Below are positions 56,376 through 64,000 of a stretch of 64,000 nucleotides of DNA, in pieces. The DNA is taken from NCBI RefSeq assembly GCF_025515205.1, contig NZ_JAOPFX010000004.1, positions 248,001 to 312,000 on the forward strand, read 5' to 3'. The position numbers and the translations under genes are program-made. Position 1 is the first letter of the stretch; the number at the start of each line of letters is the position of its first letter. This DNA is from Microbacterium fluvii (GTDB taxonomy: Bacteria > Actinomycetota > Actinomycetes > Actinomycetales > Microbacteriaceae). The notes beneath the pieces were generated by a model. The model was given only the letters and a program-made list of their open reading frames with translations. It had not been told where the DNA came from and made no database searches.

Positions 56376-56961
56376 GCCTCACGGCATCCTCATCGTGTGC
56401 ACGGCCAACCGTGCACGGTCGGTGCTGGCCGAGTTCGCACTGCGCGAGGCGCTGCGGGTGCGCGGGGTGGACTCGATCGCGGTGGAGTCTGCGGGAACGT
56501 GGGCGGTGCACGGCACGCCGCCGATGAGGCACGCCATCGAGGTTCTCGGCGAGCAGACCGCGGAACAGGCGGCGGCCTTCCGCTCGCGACCGCTGACCGC
56601 GGAACTGATCGAGAACGCGGGGCTGGTGCTGTGCGCCGAACGTGCTCACCGACCCGACGTCGTGCGTCTCGTGCCCCGTGCGCACCGGCGCACCTTCACG
56701 ATCCTGCAGGCGGAGCGGCTCATTCCCGACATCCACCAGGATGTCGCCGTCGGCGACCCCGACATCGTGGTCGCGCTCGCCGCCCGATTGGCCGCCGCGC
56801 GCGGTGCGGGCGTGCCGTCGTCGGACGACGATGACATCGCCGACCCTGCCGGCGGTCCGCTGGCCGACTACGAGCGCGCCGGTGCCGCCATCGCTCGGGC
56901 GACGGCGGCGCTGGCGGACGCCCTGGTCGCAGGTCACCCGCGGCTGGTCGCCGCCCAGTAG
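56356..56961 (+). CDS. Low-molecular-weight protein-tyrosine phosphatase
   Basis: 201 residues. The P-loop C15-T-A-N-R-A-R21-S (CX5R) is close to the N-terminus; the general-acid loop IADPAGGPLADYERA (DP) is near the C-terminus. A longer middle part separates them than in the usual about 150-residue enzymes. It should dephosphorylate the BY-kinase Tyr cluster. The GTG start overlaps the kinase gene by 20 bp, so they are coupled. The 3' end overlaps the convergent GH71 gene by 28 bp. Confidence 0.9.
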   Translation: MSRQRAEPHGILIVCTANRARSVLAEFALREALRVRGVDSIAVESAGTWAVHGTPPMRHAIEVLGEQTAEQAAAFRSRPLTAELIENAGLVLCAERAHRPDVVRLVPRAHRRTFTILQAERLIPDIHQDVAVGDPDIVVALAARLAAARGAGVPSSDDDDIADPAGGPLADYERAGAAIARATAALADALVAGHPRLVAAQ

Positions 56962-58976
56962 AGCAGGTTCGTCACCTTCGGGGTCGACACCACGGTCGTC
57001 GACGTCGCCGCCGAGGCGACCGTCGCGCCCGATCGGGTCGCCGTGACCGAGACCTTGCCGGTCTGCAGCGGCACCGTGTGGGCGCTGAGGCCTGCGGGAG
57101 CGGAGATCGTGTAGCTGGCCGAACCCACCTTCACCGTGAGCGTCGCGGCGGAGGTCAGCATCGAGACCACCTCGACCGTGTCGCGCGGCTCGGTGAGGTT
57201 TCCGCCGAGCGTGGCGGAGAGGGTCGTCGGGGCGAGCTGGGCGACGGCCGAGGCCCGCTGCGACCGGTGCGTGAGGATCAGCTCGTCACCGGCCAGCTTG
57301 GGCGCACTCCCGGTCTTGAACCACGTGGCGTAGTACGCGCTCAGATCGAGGAACGCGTCGCCGTGCATCATCGACGGAGCGAACGAGGTCGCCTCGCTGT
57401 AGTCGTTCCACGTGATCAGCTGAGCGAAGTCCGCGCCGTTGTCGATGGCGCGCTTCCACGTCGCGCGGATGGTCTCGGTGTTGCCGGCCTCGGCGTAGAC
57501 CCCCGACTTGTGGCGCACATCCTGCACGGCGATCGGCTCGATCCACTTCATGCCCAGATCGTGCGCGAGATCGGTGCGGTCGGTCGCAGCGCGCACCGAG
57601 TCGGGGGAGCGCTTGCCCCAGTTGCTCGCCGCGTAGGTGAACGGGGCGAACTCCCGCAGGTTCGCCTCACTCGAATCGAGGAACACGGCGACGAAGGCGA
57701 CCGAGATGCCCTTGGCGGACAGCGCCGAGATCAGCTGCTTCCACCATGCGGCGCTTTTTCCCTCCGCCTTGAACGACGACAGCAGGACGCGACCGTCGGG
57801 CAGCTTGTAAGCGGCCTTGGAGGTGAGCATCGGGGCGATCGCGGTCGCGATGGCCGCCGGCGTCGACGAGACGACGTTCGAGGTGGCATCGATGTTCGGG
57901 ATCACCGAGAAGCCGTCCTTGCGCGCTGCTGCGGCCTCGGTCAGGCCGAGGGTGCGATCCCAGTTGCCGCCGGAGAGCGAGAGCACGTCGACCATGAAAC
58001 CGTCGACACCGGATGCGGCGGCCGCATCGATCTCGCTGGTGAAGTCCTTCTGCTCCCAGTCGCCCGACAGGGGCGAGCGGCCCTCCGGGCGGTCGCGCAG
58101 CAGGCCGCTGTAGGCGGCGTGCTTGCCGTTCTCGCCGTCGACCGTCAGGTAGTTGCGGGCGTAGTAGTCCGAATCGGGATCCGCGTTGTCGAACGAGACG
58201 GGATACGGCGGGAAGTAGTGCGCGAACACGTCACGCGAACTCGAGCCGACGGCGGGAACCGTGAAGGGCAGCTCAGAGGTCGAGACCGTCGGTGTGGTCG
58301 GCGTCGTGGGGGTCGCGGGCTCTTCGGGGTCTGCGGGAGCCGCGGCGCTCGCGGGAACGGTGTAGCTGATCGTCAGGGTCGGCGCCGACGACTTGAGGTT
58401 GAACAGGGTGCCGACGGCGCCCTGCGAGTAGCGCAGCTCGAACGAGGTCGTGGCGGTCTTCGAGATCGATGAGACGGAGCCGAACGGGATGCTGATCGTC
58501 TTTCCCGCGACGGCCTTGACGAGCGAGGAGTTCAGCTGCGCGTCCTGATGCGCGGGGCGCTTGGCGTTGGTGAGCGTCGCCGACGCCCACGACGACGACG
58601 CAGGGTGCACCAGCACGCCACCGCTCGTGGCCTTGGTCGATCGCACGTTCAGCGCGAGGGTCGCCGCCGTGATGGTCGCATCATCGGGCAGGGACGCCGT
58701 CGAGAACTTCAGGTAGCCGGCATCGGCGCCCTTGGTCACGCTGATGTAGGTCGAGTTGCTCTTGGCGGTCGTCGGCTGCCTGGTCGTCGTCCAGCCCGCA
58801 TCCGAGGCGGTGAGCGTGACGGTGCGGGTCTGAGTCGTGGTGGCCGCGGACGCGACGGAGCCGCCGGCGAGTCCGGCCAGCACCAGGGCGATCGCAGCGA
58901 AGACGGCGAGCAGAACTCGAACCGGCGTGGCGTAGGGGAGGGGGAGGGCAGGGGTGTGGCCGTTGGGTGCGGTCAT
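56934..58976 (-). CDS. Secreted GH71 alpha-1,3-glucanase-like protein
   Basis: 680 residues. A signal peptide (about 1-45, ending ASA) precedes a DNRLRE-like beta-sandwich (about 50-225), a Pro/Thr linker (PATPTTPTTPT) and a GH71 domain: AHYFPPYPVSFDN, DGFMVDVLSLSG, IPNIDATS and LITWNDYSEATSF. A C-terminal beta domain follows. GH71 enzymes cleave alpha-1,3-glucan (mutan). AAGGAT precedes the ATG. Located in the polysaccharide locus, it may trim the organism's own or a fungal glucan. Confidence 0.9.
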   Translation of the reverse strand: MTAPNGHTPALPLPYATPVRVLLAVFAAIALVLAGLAGGSVASAATTTQTRTVTLTASDAGWTTTRQPTTAKSNSTYISVTKGADAGYLKFSTASLPDDATITAATLALNVRSTKATSGGVLVHPASSSWASATLTNAKRPAHQDAQLNSSLVKAVAGKTISIPFGSVSSISKTATTSFELRYSQGAVGTLFNLKSSAPTLTISYTVPASAAAPADPEEPATPTTPTTPTVSTSELPFTVPAVGSSSRDVFAHYFPPYPVSFDNADPDSDYYARNYLTVDGENGKHAAYSGLLRDRPEGRSPLSGDWEQKDFTSEIDAAAASGVDGFMVDVLSLSGGNWDRTLGLTEAAAARKDGFSVIPNIDATSNVVSSTPAAIATAIAPMLTSKAAYKLPDGRVLLSSFKAEGKSAAWWKQLISALSAKGISVAFVAVFLDSSEANLREFAPFTYAASNWGKRSPDSVRAATDRTDLAHDLGMKWIEPIAVQDVRHKSGVYAEAGNTETIRATWKRAIDNGADFAQLITWNDYSEATSFAPSMMHGDAFLDLSAYYATWFKTGSAPKLAGDELILTHRSQRASAVAQLAPTTLSATLGGNLTEPRDTVEVVSMLTSAATLTVKVGSASYTISAPAGLSAHTVPLQTGKVSVTATRSGATVASAATSTTVVSTPKVTNLLYWAATSRG

Positions 58977-59344
58977 ACGTTTCTTACATCCTTCGACGCG
59001 GCGCGGGGGCAGCTTGAGTCGGGGGTGGAGCATCGGGTGGGTCGATGGCGGCGGATCATAGCAGTCCGCGGCGAATCGATTTGACCATTCTGCGAGTCGC
59101 GAGGTCGCCAGGTCAAACCCAGACGCATGAGAAAGCGAGGAGAAAATCGCCGCCGGACCGGGGGATCCCTCTGCGGTCGGCATCCGCGGCCGCCCTGCCG
59201 CGCAGATTCTCCTATGCGGTTGGTCAGGAGTGTGCTAGTTTCTGCCGCGTACCGTGGTGCGCCCGTCTGGGGAGACAGGGCGCATTCGGTCTACCCGTGT
59301 CAGTGCAAGGGAACACTGCGCGGTTTGGGGAACTGGGGGGAACC
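58977..59344. promoter_or_regulatory. Divergent intergenic region with promoter signals
   Basis: 368 bp with no gene. For GH71 (minus strand) a TATGAT hexamer lies near 59055-59060. For the large secreted protein (plus strand) a TGTGCTAGTTT stretch near 59231-59241 could be an extended -10, giving a leader of about 100 nt that ends in GGGGGG before GTG 59345. A long-spaced dyad TTTGACC (59080-59086)/GGTCAAA (59111-59117) lies between and could be a shared operator. Confidence 0.4.
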
Positions 59345-62300
59345 GTGCGTACACGCATTGCTGCAAGCGTTGTGGCTGTCTTGGCTCTGGTGGTGGGGGC
59401 ATTCGCCGCACTTCCGGCCACATCGGCACAGGCGCTGAGTCCGGGGCTGACATTCAGCGCAGACAACTTGCCGACCTGGCAGACCAACGGCGTCGTGCGC
59501 GCCCTGGCCTCGTCGCAGGGCAAGGTCGTCGCTGTCGGCGAGTTCACGCAGATCAGGCCGGGGAGCGGCCAGAGCGGATCTGCGCAGAACGTCGCCGGCC
59601 TGGCCATCTTCGACGCCGCGACCGGGCAGCCGGCGACGTGCCAGCTGCCCGCGGCCCTCACCGGCGGCACGGCGCGGCTGTACACGGCCGAAGCGTCGCC
59701 CGACGGCCAGACGGTGTTCGTCGGCGGAAACTTCAACAGCATCGGGGGCGTGGGGCGCACCCGACTGGCCGAGATCAACGTGAACACCTGCAGCGTCACG
59801 AGCTTCAGCGTCAGCGGAATCTCGTCGTTCGTCTACTCGCTCGAGGTCACCTCGGATGCCGTGTACTTCGGCGGCCTCTTCCAGACCGTCGCCGGACAGG
59901 ACCGGCGCAGCTTCGCGAAGGTGAACCGGGCAGGCGTGCTCGATCAGAACTGGATCGCCGACGCCGTCGGCAACATGGAGACACGGCCCGAGCCGGGCAT
60001 CGAGTGCCGCACGACGGCCGACGCCACCTCGCAGGGACGCGCCATCGAGATCTCGCCCGACGGCACGAAGCTGGTGCTCGGCGGTGCCTTCTACACCGTC
60101 AACGGAACCAACACGCACAGCATCGCGATGGTCGACGCTTCGACCGGCGCCGTCGTGAAGGCGTACCAGAGCAACCCCGCCAACTGGGGGGCATCCACCA
60201 ACTTCATCCACCCCTGCTCGTTCACCAAGGCCATCGAGACCGACGGCACCTACTTCTACATCGGCAACGAGGGCAGCGGTGGCGGCGTCTTCGACGGCAC
60301 GGCGAAGTTCAGCTGGTCGACGGGTGACCAGGTCTGGCGCGACACCTGCCTCGGCGCCGTGCAGGCGCTGCTGGTCAAGAACGGTCAGCTCTACCAGGCG
60401 CACCACCACCACGACTGCTCGTCGATGGGCGGCTTCCCCGACGGACGCCGCATCTATCTCAGCGCGACGAACACCGATGACGCCACCCAGAAGATGGTGG
60501 GCTGGTTCCCGACCCTCAACGACGGCACGGGCGAAGGCATCGGCGGCCGAGCGCTGACCGTCGCGAACGTCGGCGGCGCCGAGTACCTCTGGGTCGGCGG
60601 CGAGTTCACCAACGTCAACAGCGCGGCGCAGCAGGGTCTGACGCGTTTCAGCACGACCGACACCGGGGTGCCCGCCACTCCCGTGGTGAACGTGCGCGCG
60701 GTGACTCCGGGCGCCCTCCAGATCAGCGCCCGGTCGGTGGTCGACCCCGACGACGGCCCGCTGAGCTACATCCTGTATCGCAACAACGTCCAGCTCGGCG
60801 ACCCGATCACGGCGACGTCGAACTGGTGGACGCGTCCGCAGGTGACGTTCGTCGACTCGACGGCGACACCGGGGACGACCTACACCTACCGGGTGAGGGC
60901 GGTCGATGCCGCCGGCAACCAGAGTGCGCTGTCGGCCTCGCGAACAGGCGTGGCCTCGGCGACGGCGTCGCCCTACGCCGACGAGGTGATCTCGGACAAT
61001 CCGACTCTCTACTGGCGCTATGACGACTCCGGCACCTGGGTGATCGACAACTCGGGTCAGACCGGCAACGGCAAGAACGGCATCGCGCAGAACGGCGTCA
61101 CCTACGACGCCGGAGCGCTGCCGGGTGACTCCAGCAGCAGCGCCGTGTTCGACGGGGCGAGCCAGTACATCTGGAACGACCAGATCTCGTACGGCCCCAC
61201 CACCTATTCGATCGAGACGTGGTTCAAGACCACCTCGACGACCGGCGGCGTGCTCGTCAACTACGGCAACGGGCGTCCGCGCACCGACAACGGCAACGAC
61301 ACGATCAGCTCCAATTACGACCGCATGGTCTACATGGAGAACGGCACGGGCCGCGTGCGGTTCGGCATCTACGACGGCGCCGTGCGGACGCTGCGCACCG
61401 ACAAGGCCTACAACGACGGCGTGTGGCACCACCTGGTGGCGTCGCAGGGCAGCTCGGGCATGCGCCTCTACATCGACGGCACCGAGGTCGGTCGCAACAA
61501 CGTCACCACGAACCAGCAGTACTACGGCACGTGGCACGTCGGCGGCGACAACCTCAACTCGTGGCCCGAGAACGGATCCGGCAGCACCGCGACCCGCTTC
61601 TACGACGGTCAGCTCGACGAGACCGCCGTCTACGGATACGCCCTGACGCAGAACCAGGCGATCGCGCACTACGTCGCCGGTGGCGGCGAAGTGGACGTCA
61701 ACGACGCGCCCGCCGACGCCTACGGGGCTTCGGTCTACAGCGACAACCCGAACTCGTACTGGCGCTTCGACGAGTCGAGCGGCTCGGTGGCGGAGGACTC
61801 CTCCTACATCGGCGCACGCGACGGCGTCATCGGCAGCGGGGTCAGCCGCATCACGGCGAACCTGAAGTTCCCGGGCGGCGCGCTGCAGACTCCCGGCTCG
61901 AACAACAACGGCACCGGAGTGGTGACGACCGGGCAGGTCTCGGCACCGTCGTCGTACTCGCTGGAGCTCTGGCTGAAGACCACGACCACCTCGGGTGGCA
62001 AGATCATCGGCTTCGAGAACACCCCGACCGGCAGTGGCAGCTCCTACGACAAGCAGCTCTACATGCTCAACAACGGCCGCCTCACCTACGGCGTCTACAC
62101 GGGCAGCGTGCAGGCCGTGACGTCGTCGGCGTCGTACAACGACGGCGCATGGCACCACATCGTGGTGACGCAGGACTCGACCGGCATCAAGCTGTACGTC
62201 GACAACCTCCTGCGGGCGCAGAACTCGGTGACCAACAGCGAGACCGGCGACGGCTACTGGCGCATCGGCGGCGGCAACCTCAGCGGATGGCCCGACCGGC

Positions 62301-64000
62301 CCTCCAGCGACTACATCGCCGCGCAGTTCGATGAGGTCGCCATCTATCCGGCGGCGCTGACGAGCACCTCCATCGCGAACCACTACGTGCTCGCGCTGCA
62401 GGACAGCATCGCTCCGACGATCCCGACCGGGCTCACCCAGAACGGCACGACGTCTGCACAGCTGAGCTGGACGGCCTCGACCGATGCCAACGGGGTGGCG
62501 GGCTACCGGGTCTACCGGGGCACGACGGCCGACTTCACGGTCAGCCCGAGCGCCCTCGTCGGCGATGTCGCATCGCCGGCATGGACCGACCCGAACACGA
62601 CGCCGAACACGCGCTACTACAAGGTCACGGCATACGACGCCGCGGGCAACGAGAGCGCGGCCAGTGGAAGCCTCGGGGTGACGATCGCCGACGTGACCGC
62701 GCCGAGCGGAGTCAGCGGCCTGGCAGCATCCGTCGCGGGCGACGACGTCGCCCTCACCTGGAACGCCAGCACCGACGACGTGGCAGTCGACCACTACGAG
62801 GTCTATCGCGGCACGACCGAGAACTTCTCGATCAGCGGGCTGACCCCGATCGCCAACACGGGATCGGCGGCCTACACCGACGTCGACGTCGCGGAGGGCA
62901 CGTGGTACTACCGCGTGGTCGCCGTCGACGCCGCGGGCAACAAGAGCGGACCGGGGGCTTCGGCGCAGGCGATCGTCAACATCGACGACGAGGCACCGTC
63001 GACGCCGGGAGGCCTCGAGGGCACCGCGGCATCCGATGGCACCGTCGACCTCACCTGGTCGGCGTCCACCGACGATGTCGGGGTGGTCGGGTACCGGGTC
63101 TACCGCGGATCGACGGCGGGCTTCACGGCGAATGCCGCCAGCCTGGTCGCCGACGGGGTGACGGCCACCGAGTGGACCGACACCACCAGCTCGACGGGCA
63201 CCCGCTACTACCGGGTCGCCGCATACGACCTGGCGGGCAACGTCAGCACGCCCACCGATTCGGTGGGGGTGACGGTGGCGGACACGACGGCGCCCTCGAC
63301 TCCTGGATCGCTCACGGCGACCGCGGCGGGCACCGACATCGCCCTGCAGTGGCAGGCAAGCACCGACAACATCGCGGTCGACCACTACGCGGTCTACCGG
63401 GGCACGTCGGCCGGCTTCTCGATCAGCGGTCTCACGCCGATCGCGGAGCCCACGGCGACGACCTACACCGATTCGGGACTGGCCGACGGCACGTGGCACT
63501 ACCGCGTGGTGGCCGTCGACGCCGCAGGCAACGCGAGCTCCGCGAGCACGTCGGCCTCGGCGACGATCGACACATCCGAGCCGGTGGAGCCGGTGACCCT
63601 CACGGCCAATGTCCTCGCGGACACGATGGTCGCGCAGGCCGCGGCGAACACCGTGTACGGCACGAGCAACCAGATCTCCGCGCGCAGCAGCTCGGGGGGC
63701 TCGGGCATCGAGTCGTACCTCAGGTTCGCCATCCCGGCGGCGCCGGACGGTCTTGAGTTGACGGGTGCGACCCTGCGCCTGACCACCTCGACCGACTCGA
63801 CGGCCAACTCCACCGGTTCGCACCAGGTGTCGGTCATGACCGGCAGCTGGGCGGAGGCGACCACGACGTGGACCAACCGCCCGACGACCGGATTCGGATC
63901 GACGATCGGCACGCTGAGCGGTGCGACGGCGCTGAACACGACGTACACGGTCACCCTCGACGCGGATGCGCTGGCATCGCTCACCGGCACCGAGGTGTCG
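59345..64000 (+). CDS. Giant secreted LamG/Fn3/DNRLRE protein, runs off window
   Basis: 1552 residues are visible without a stop; the end lies outside the window. A signal peptide (to about residue 31) is followed by a beta-propeller-like region (about 32-430; VVAVGEFTQI and FVGGNFNSIGG repeats), an Fn3-like unit, two LamG/concanavalin domains (about 542-780 and 790-1018), four Fn3 repeats (about 1020-1408) and a DNRLRE domain (from about 1417). These are all adhesive or glycan-binding modules. The C-terminus may hold a cell-wall anchor or an enzyme. A GGGGGG RBS precedes GTG 59345. Function: adhesin or matrix protein, inferred. Confidence 0.88.
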   Translation, partial: MRTRIAASVVAVLALVVGAFAALPATSAQALSPGLTFSADNLPTWQTNGVVRALASSQGKVVAVGEFTQIRPGSGQSGSAQNVAGLAIFDAATGQPATCQLPAALTGGTARLYTAEASPDGQTVFVGGNFNSIGGVGRTRLAEINVNTCSVTSFSVSGISSFVYSLEVTSDAVYFGGLFQTVAGQDRRSFAKVNRAGVLDQNWIADAVGNMETRPEPGIECRTTADATSQGRAIEISPDGTKLVLGGAFYTVNGTNTHSIAMVDASTGAVVKAYQSNPANWGASTNFIHPCSFTKAIETDGTYFYIGNEGSGGGVFDGTAKFSWSTGDQVWRDTCLGAVQALLVKNGQLYQAHHHHDCSSMGGFPDGRRIYLSATNTDDATQKMVGWFPTLNDGTGEGIGGRALTVANVGGAEYLWVGGEFTNVNSAAQQGLTRFSTTDTGVPATPVVNVRAVTPGALQISARSVVDPDDGPLSYILYRNNVQLGDPITATSNWWTRPQVTFVDSTATPGTTYTYRVRAVDAAGNQSALSASRTGVASATASPYADEVISDNPTLYWRYDDSGTWVIDNSGQTGNGKNGIAQNGVTYDAGALPGDSSSSAVFDGASQYIWNDQISYGPTTYSIETWFKTTSTTGGVLVNYGNGRPRTDNGNDTISSNYDRMVYMENGTGRVRFGIYDGAVRTLRTDKAYNDGVWHHLVASQGSSGMRLYIDGTEVGRNNVTTNQQYYGTWHVGGDNLNSWPENGSGSTATRFYDGQLDETAVYGYALTQNQAIAHYVAGGGEVDVNDAPADAYGASVYSDNPNSYWRFDESSGSVAEDSSYIGARDGVIGSGVSRITANLKFPGGALQTPGSNNNGTGVVTTGQVSAPSSYSLELWLKTTTTSGGKIIGFENTPTGSGSSYDKQLYMLNNGRLTYGVYTGSVQAVTSSASYNDGAWHHIVVTQDSTGIKLYVDNLLRAQNSVTNSETGDGYWRIGGGNLSGWPDRPSSDYIAAQFDEVAIYPAALTSTSIANHYVLALQDSIAPTIPTGLTQNGTTSAQLSWTASTDANGVAGYRVYRGTTADFTVSPSALVGDVASPAWTDPNTTPNTRYYKVTAYDAAGNESAASGSLGVTIADVTAPSGVSGLAASVAGDDVALTWNASTDDVAVDHYEVYRGTTENFSISGLTPIANTGSAAYTDVDVAEGTWYYRVVAVDAAGNKSGPGASAQAIVNIDDEAPSTPGGLEGTAASDGTVDLTWSASTDDVGVVGYRVYRGSTAGFTANAASLVADGVTATEWTDTTSSTGTRYYRVAAYDLAGNVSTPTDSVGVTVADTTAPSTPGSLTATAAGTDIALQWQASTDNIAVDHYAVYRGTSAGFSISGLTPIAEPTATTYTDSGLADGTWHYRVVAVDAAGNASSASTSASATIDTSEPVEPVTLTANVLADTMVAQAAANTVYGTSNQISARSSSGGSGIESYLRFAIPAAPDGLELTGATLRLTTSTDSTANSTGSHQVSVMTGSWAEATTTWTNRPTTGFGSTIGTLSGATALNTTYTVTLDADALASLTGTEVS

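Noticed and set aside
59080..59117. TTTGACC/GGTCAAA dyad as a firm operator
   Set aside because: A 24-bp spacer makes a single dimer site unlikely; kept only as a weak remark in the intergenic entry.
59300..63823. Very long minus-strand open frame (about 1500 codons) opposite the giant secreted protein
   Set aside because: It is Arg/Val-rich with no domains, while the plus strand gives clear LamG, Fn3 and DNRLRE modules. It is a GC-bias shadow.

Overview
The window reads as chromosomal DNA from a high-GC Gram-positive actinobacterium, most likely Microbacterium or another Microbacteriaceae genus. Reasons: strongly GC-biased codon use on both strands, many GTG starts, GTGA/ATGA gene overlaps, an Rv2578c-type radical SAM protein, a mycoredoxin-like thioredoxin-fold protein, actinobacterial helicases (DUF3516 and Arg-rich DEAD-box types), and many first genes that start 6-7 nt after a TANNNT-like hexamer (probable leaderless transcripts). 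Genus is an inference. No rRNA, tRNA, CRISPR array, prophage or IS element was seen.

Layout. 1-2496: a partial membrane protein and two paralogous lipoproteins (minus strand). 2750-5833: a DEAD-box RNA helicase with an Arg-rich repeat tail and a class A beta-lactamase-fold protein without signal peptide. 5840-7948: a radical SAM protein interrupted by a complete LAGLIDADG intein placed at an Fe-S cluster cysteine. 8069-10808: a DD-carboxypeptidase, an acyl-CoA dehydrogenase and a small cupin. 10815-15528: an ECF transporter module (double ATPase, T-component, two different S-components) with an embedded siderophore-interacting flavoprotein. 15694-23548: pirin, GNAT, GH3 lipoprotein, two helicases and a DUF1697 protein. 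23509-28079: a tandem-fused double TetR regulator divergent from an MFS transporter and an intracellular GH3 glucosidase, with a 22-bp direct repeat in the promoter. 28361-34829: acyl-CoA oxidase, Tag, an uncharacterised hydrolase/lipoprotein pair, and an LLM-FAD oxidase fusion. 34947-45896: a resolvase-like protein, Na+/H+ antiporter, malate dehydrogenase, peptidases, aldehyde dehydrogenase, GPH transporter, kynureninase and an M23 peptidase.

46011-64000 is mainly a surface-polysaccharide locus. GDP-fucose is made by Gmd and GDP-fucose synthase, and a polyol-phosphate precursor probably by a TagD-like cytidylyltransferase. A CDP-alcohol phosphotransferase, a GT4 glycosyltransferase, an O-acetyltransferase, a flippase and a polymerase form one minus-strand run. 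A Wzz/BY-kinase and its overlapping low-MW tyrosine phosphatase, transcribed divergently, would control chain export. A secreted GH71 glucanase and a very large LamG/Fn3/DNRLRE secreted protein (running off the window) complete the surface theme.

Most notable: the intein at a radical SAM cysteine; the double TetR with a direct-repeat operator candidate; the two-S-component ECF module with a siderophore reductase; an over-represented GGATGC/GCATCC hexamer that builds intergenic hairpins; and a dispersed palindromic element found at two convergent gene ends.
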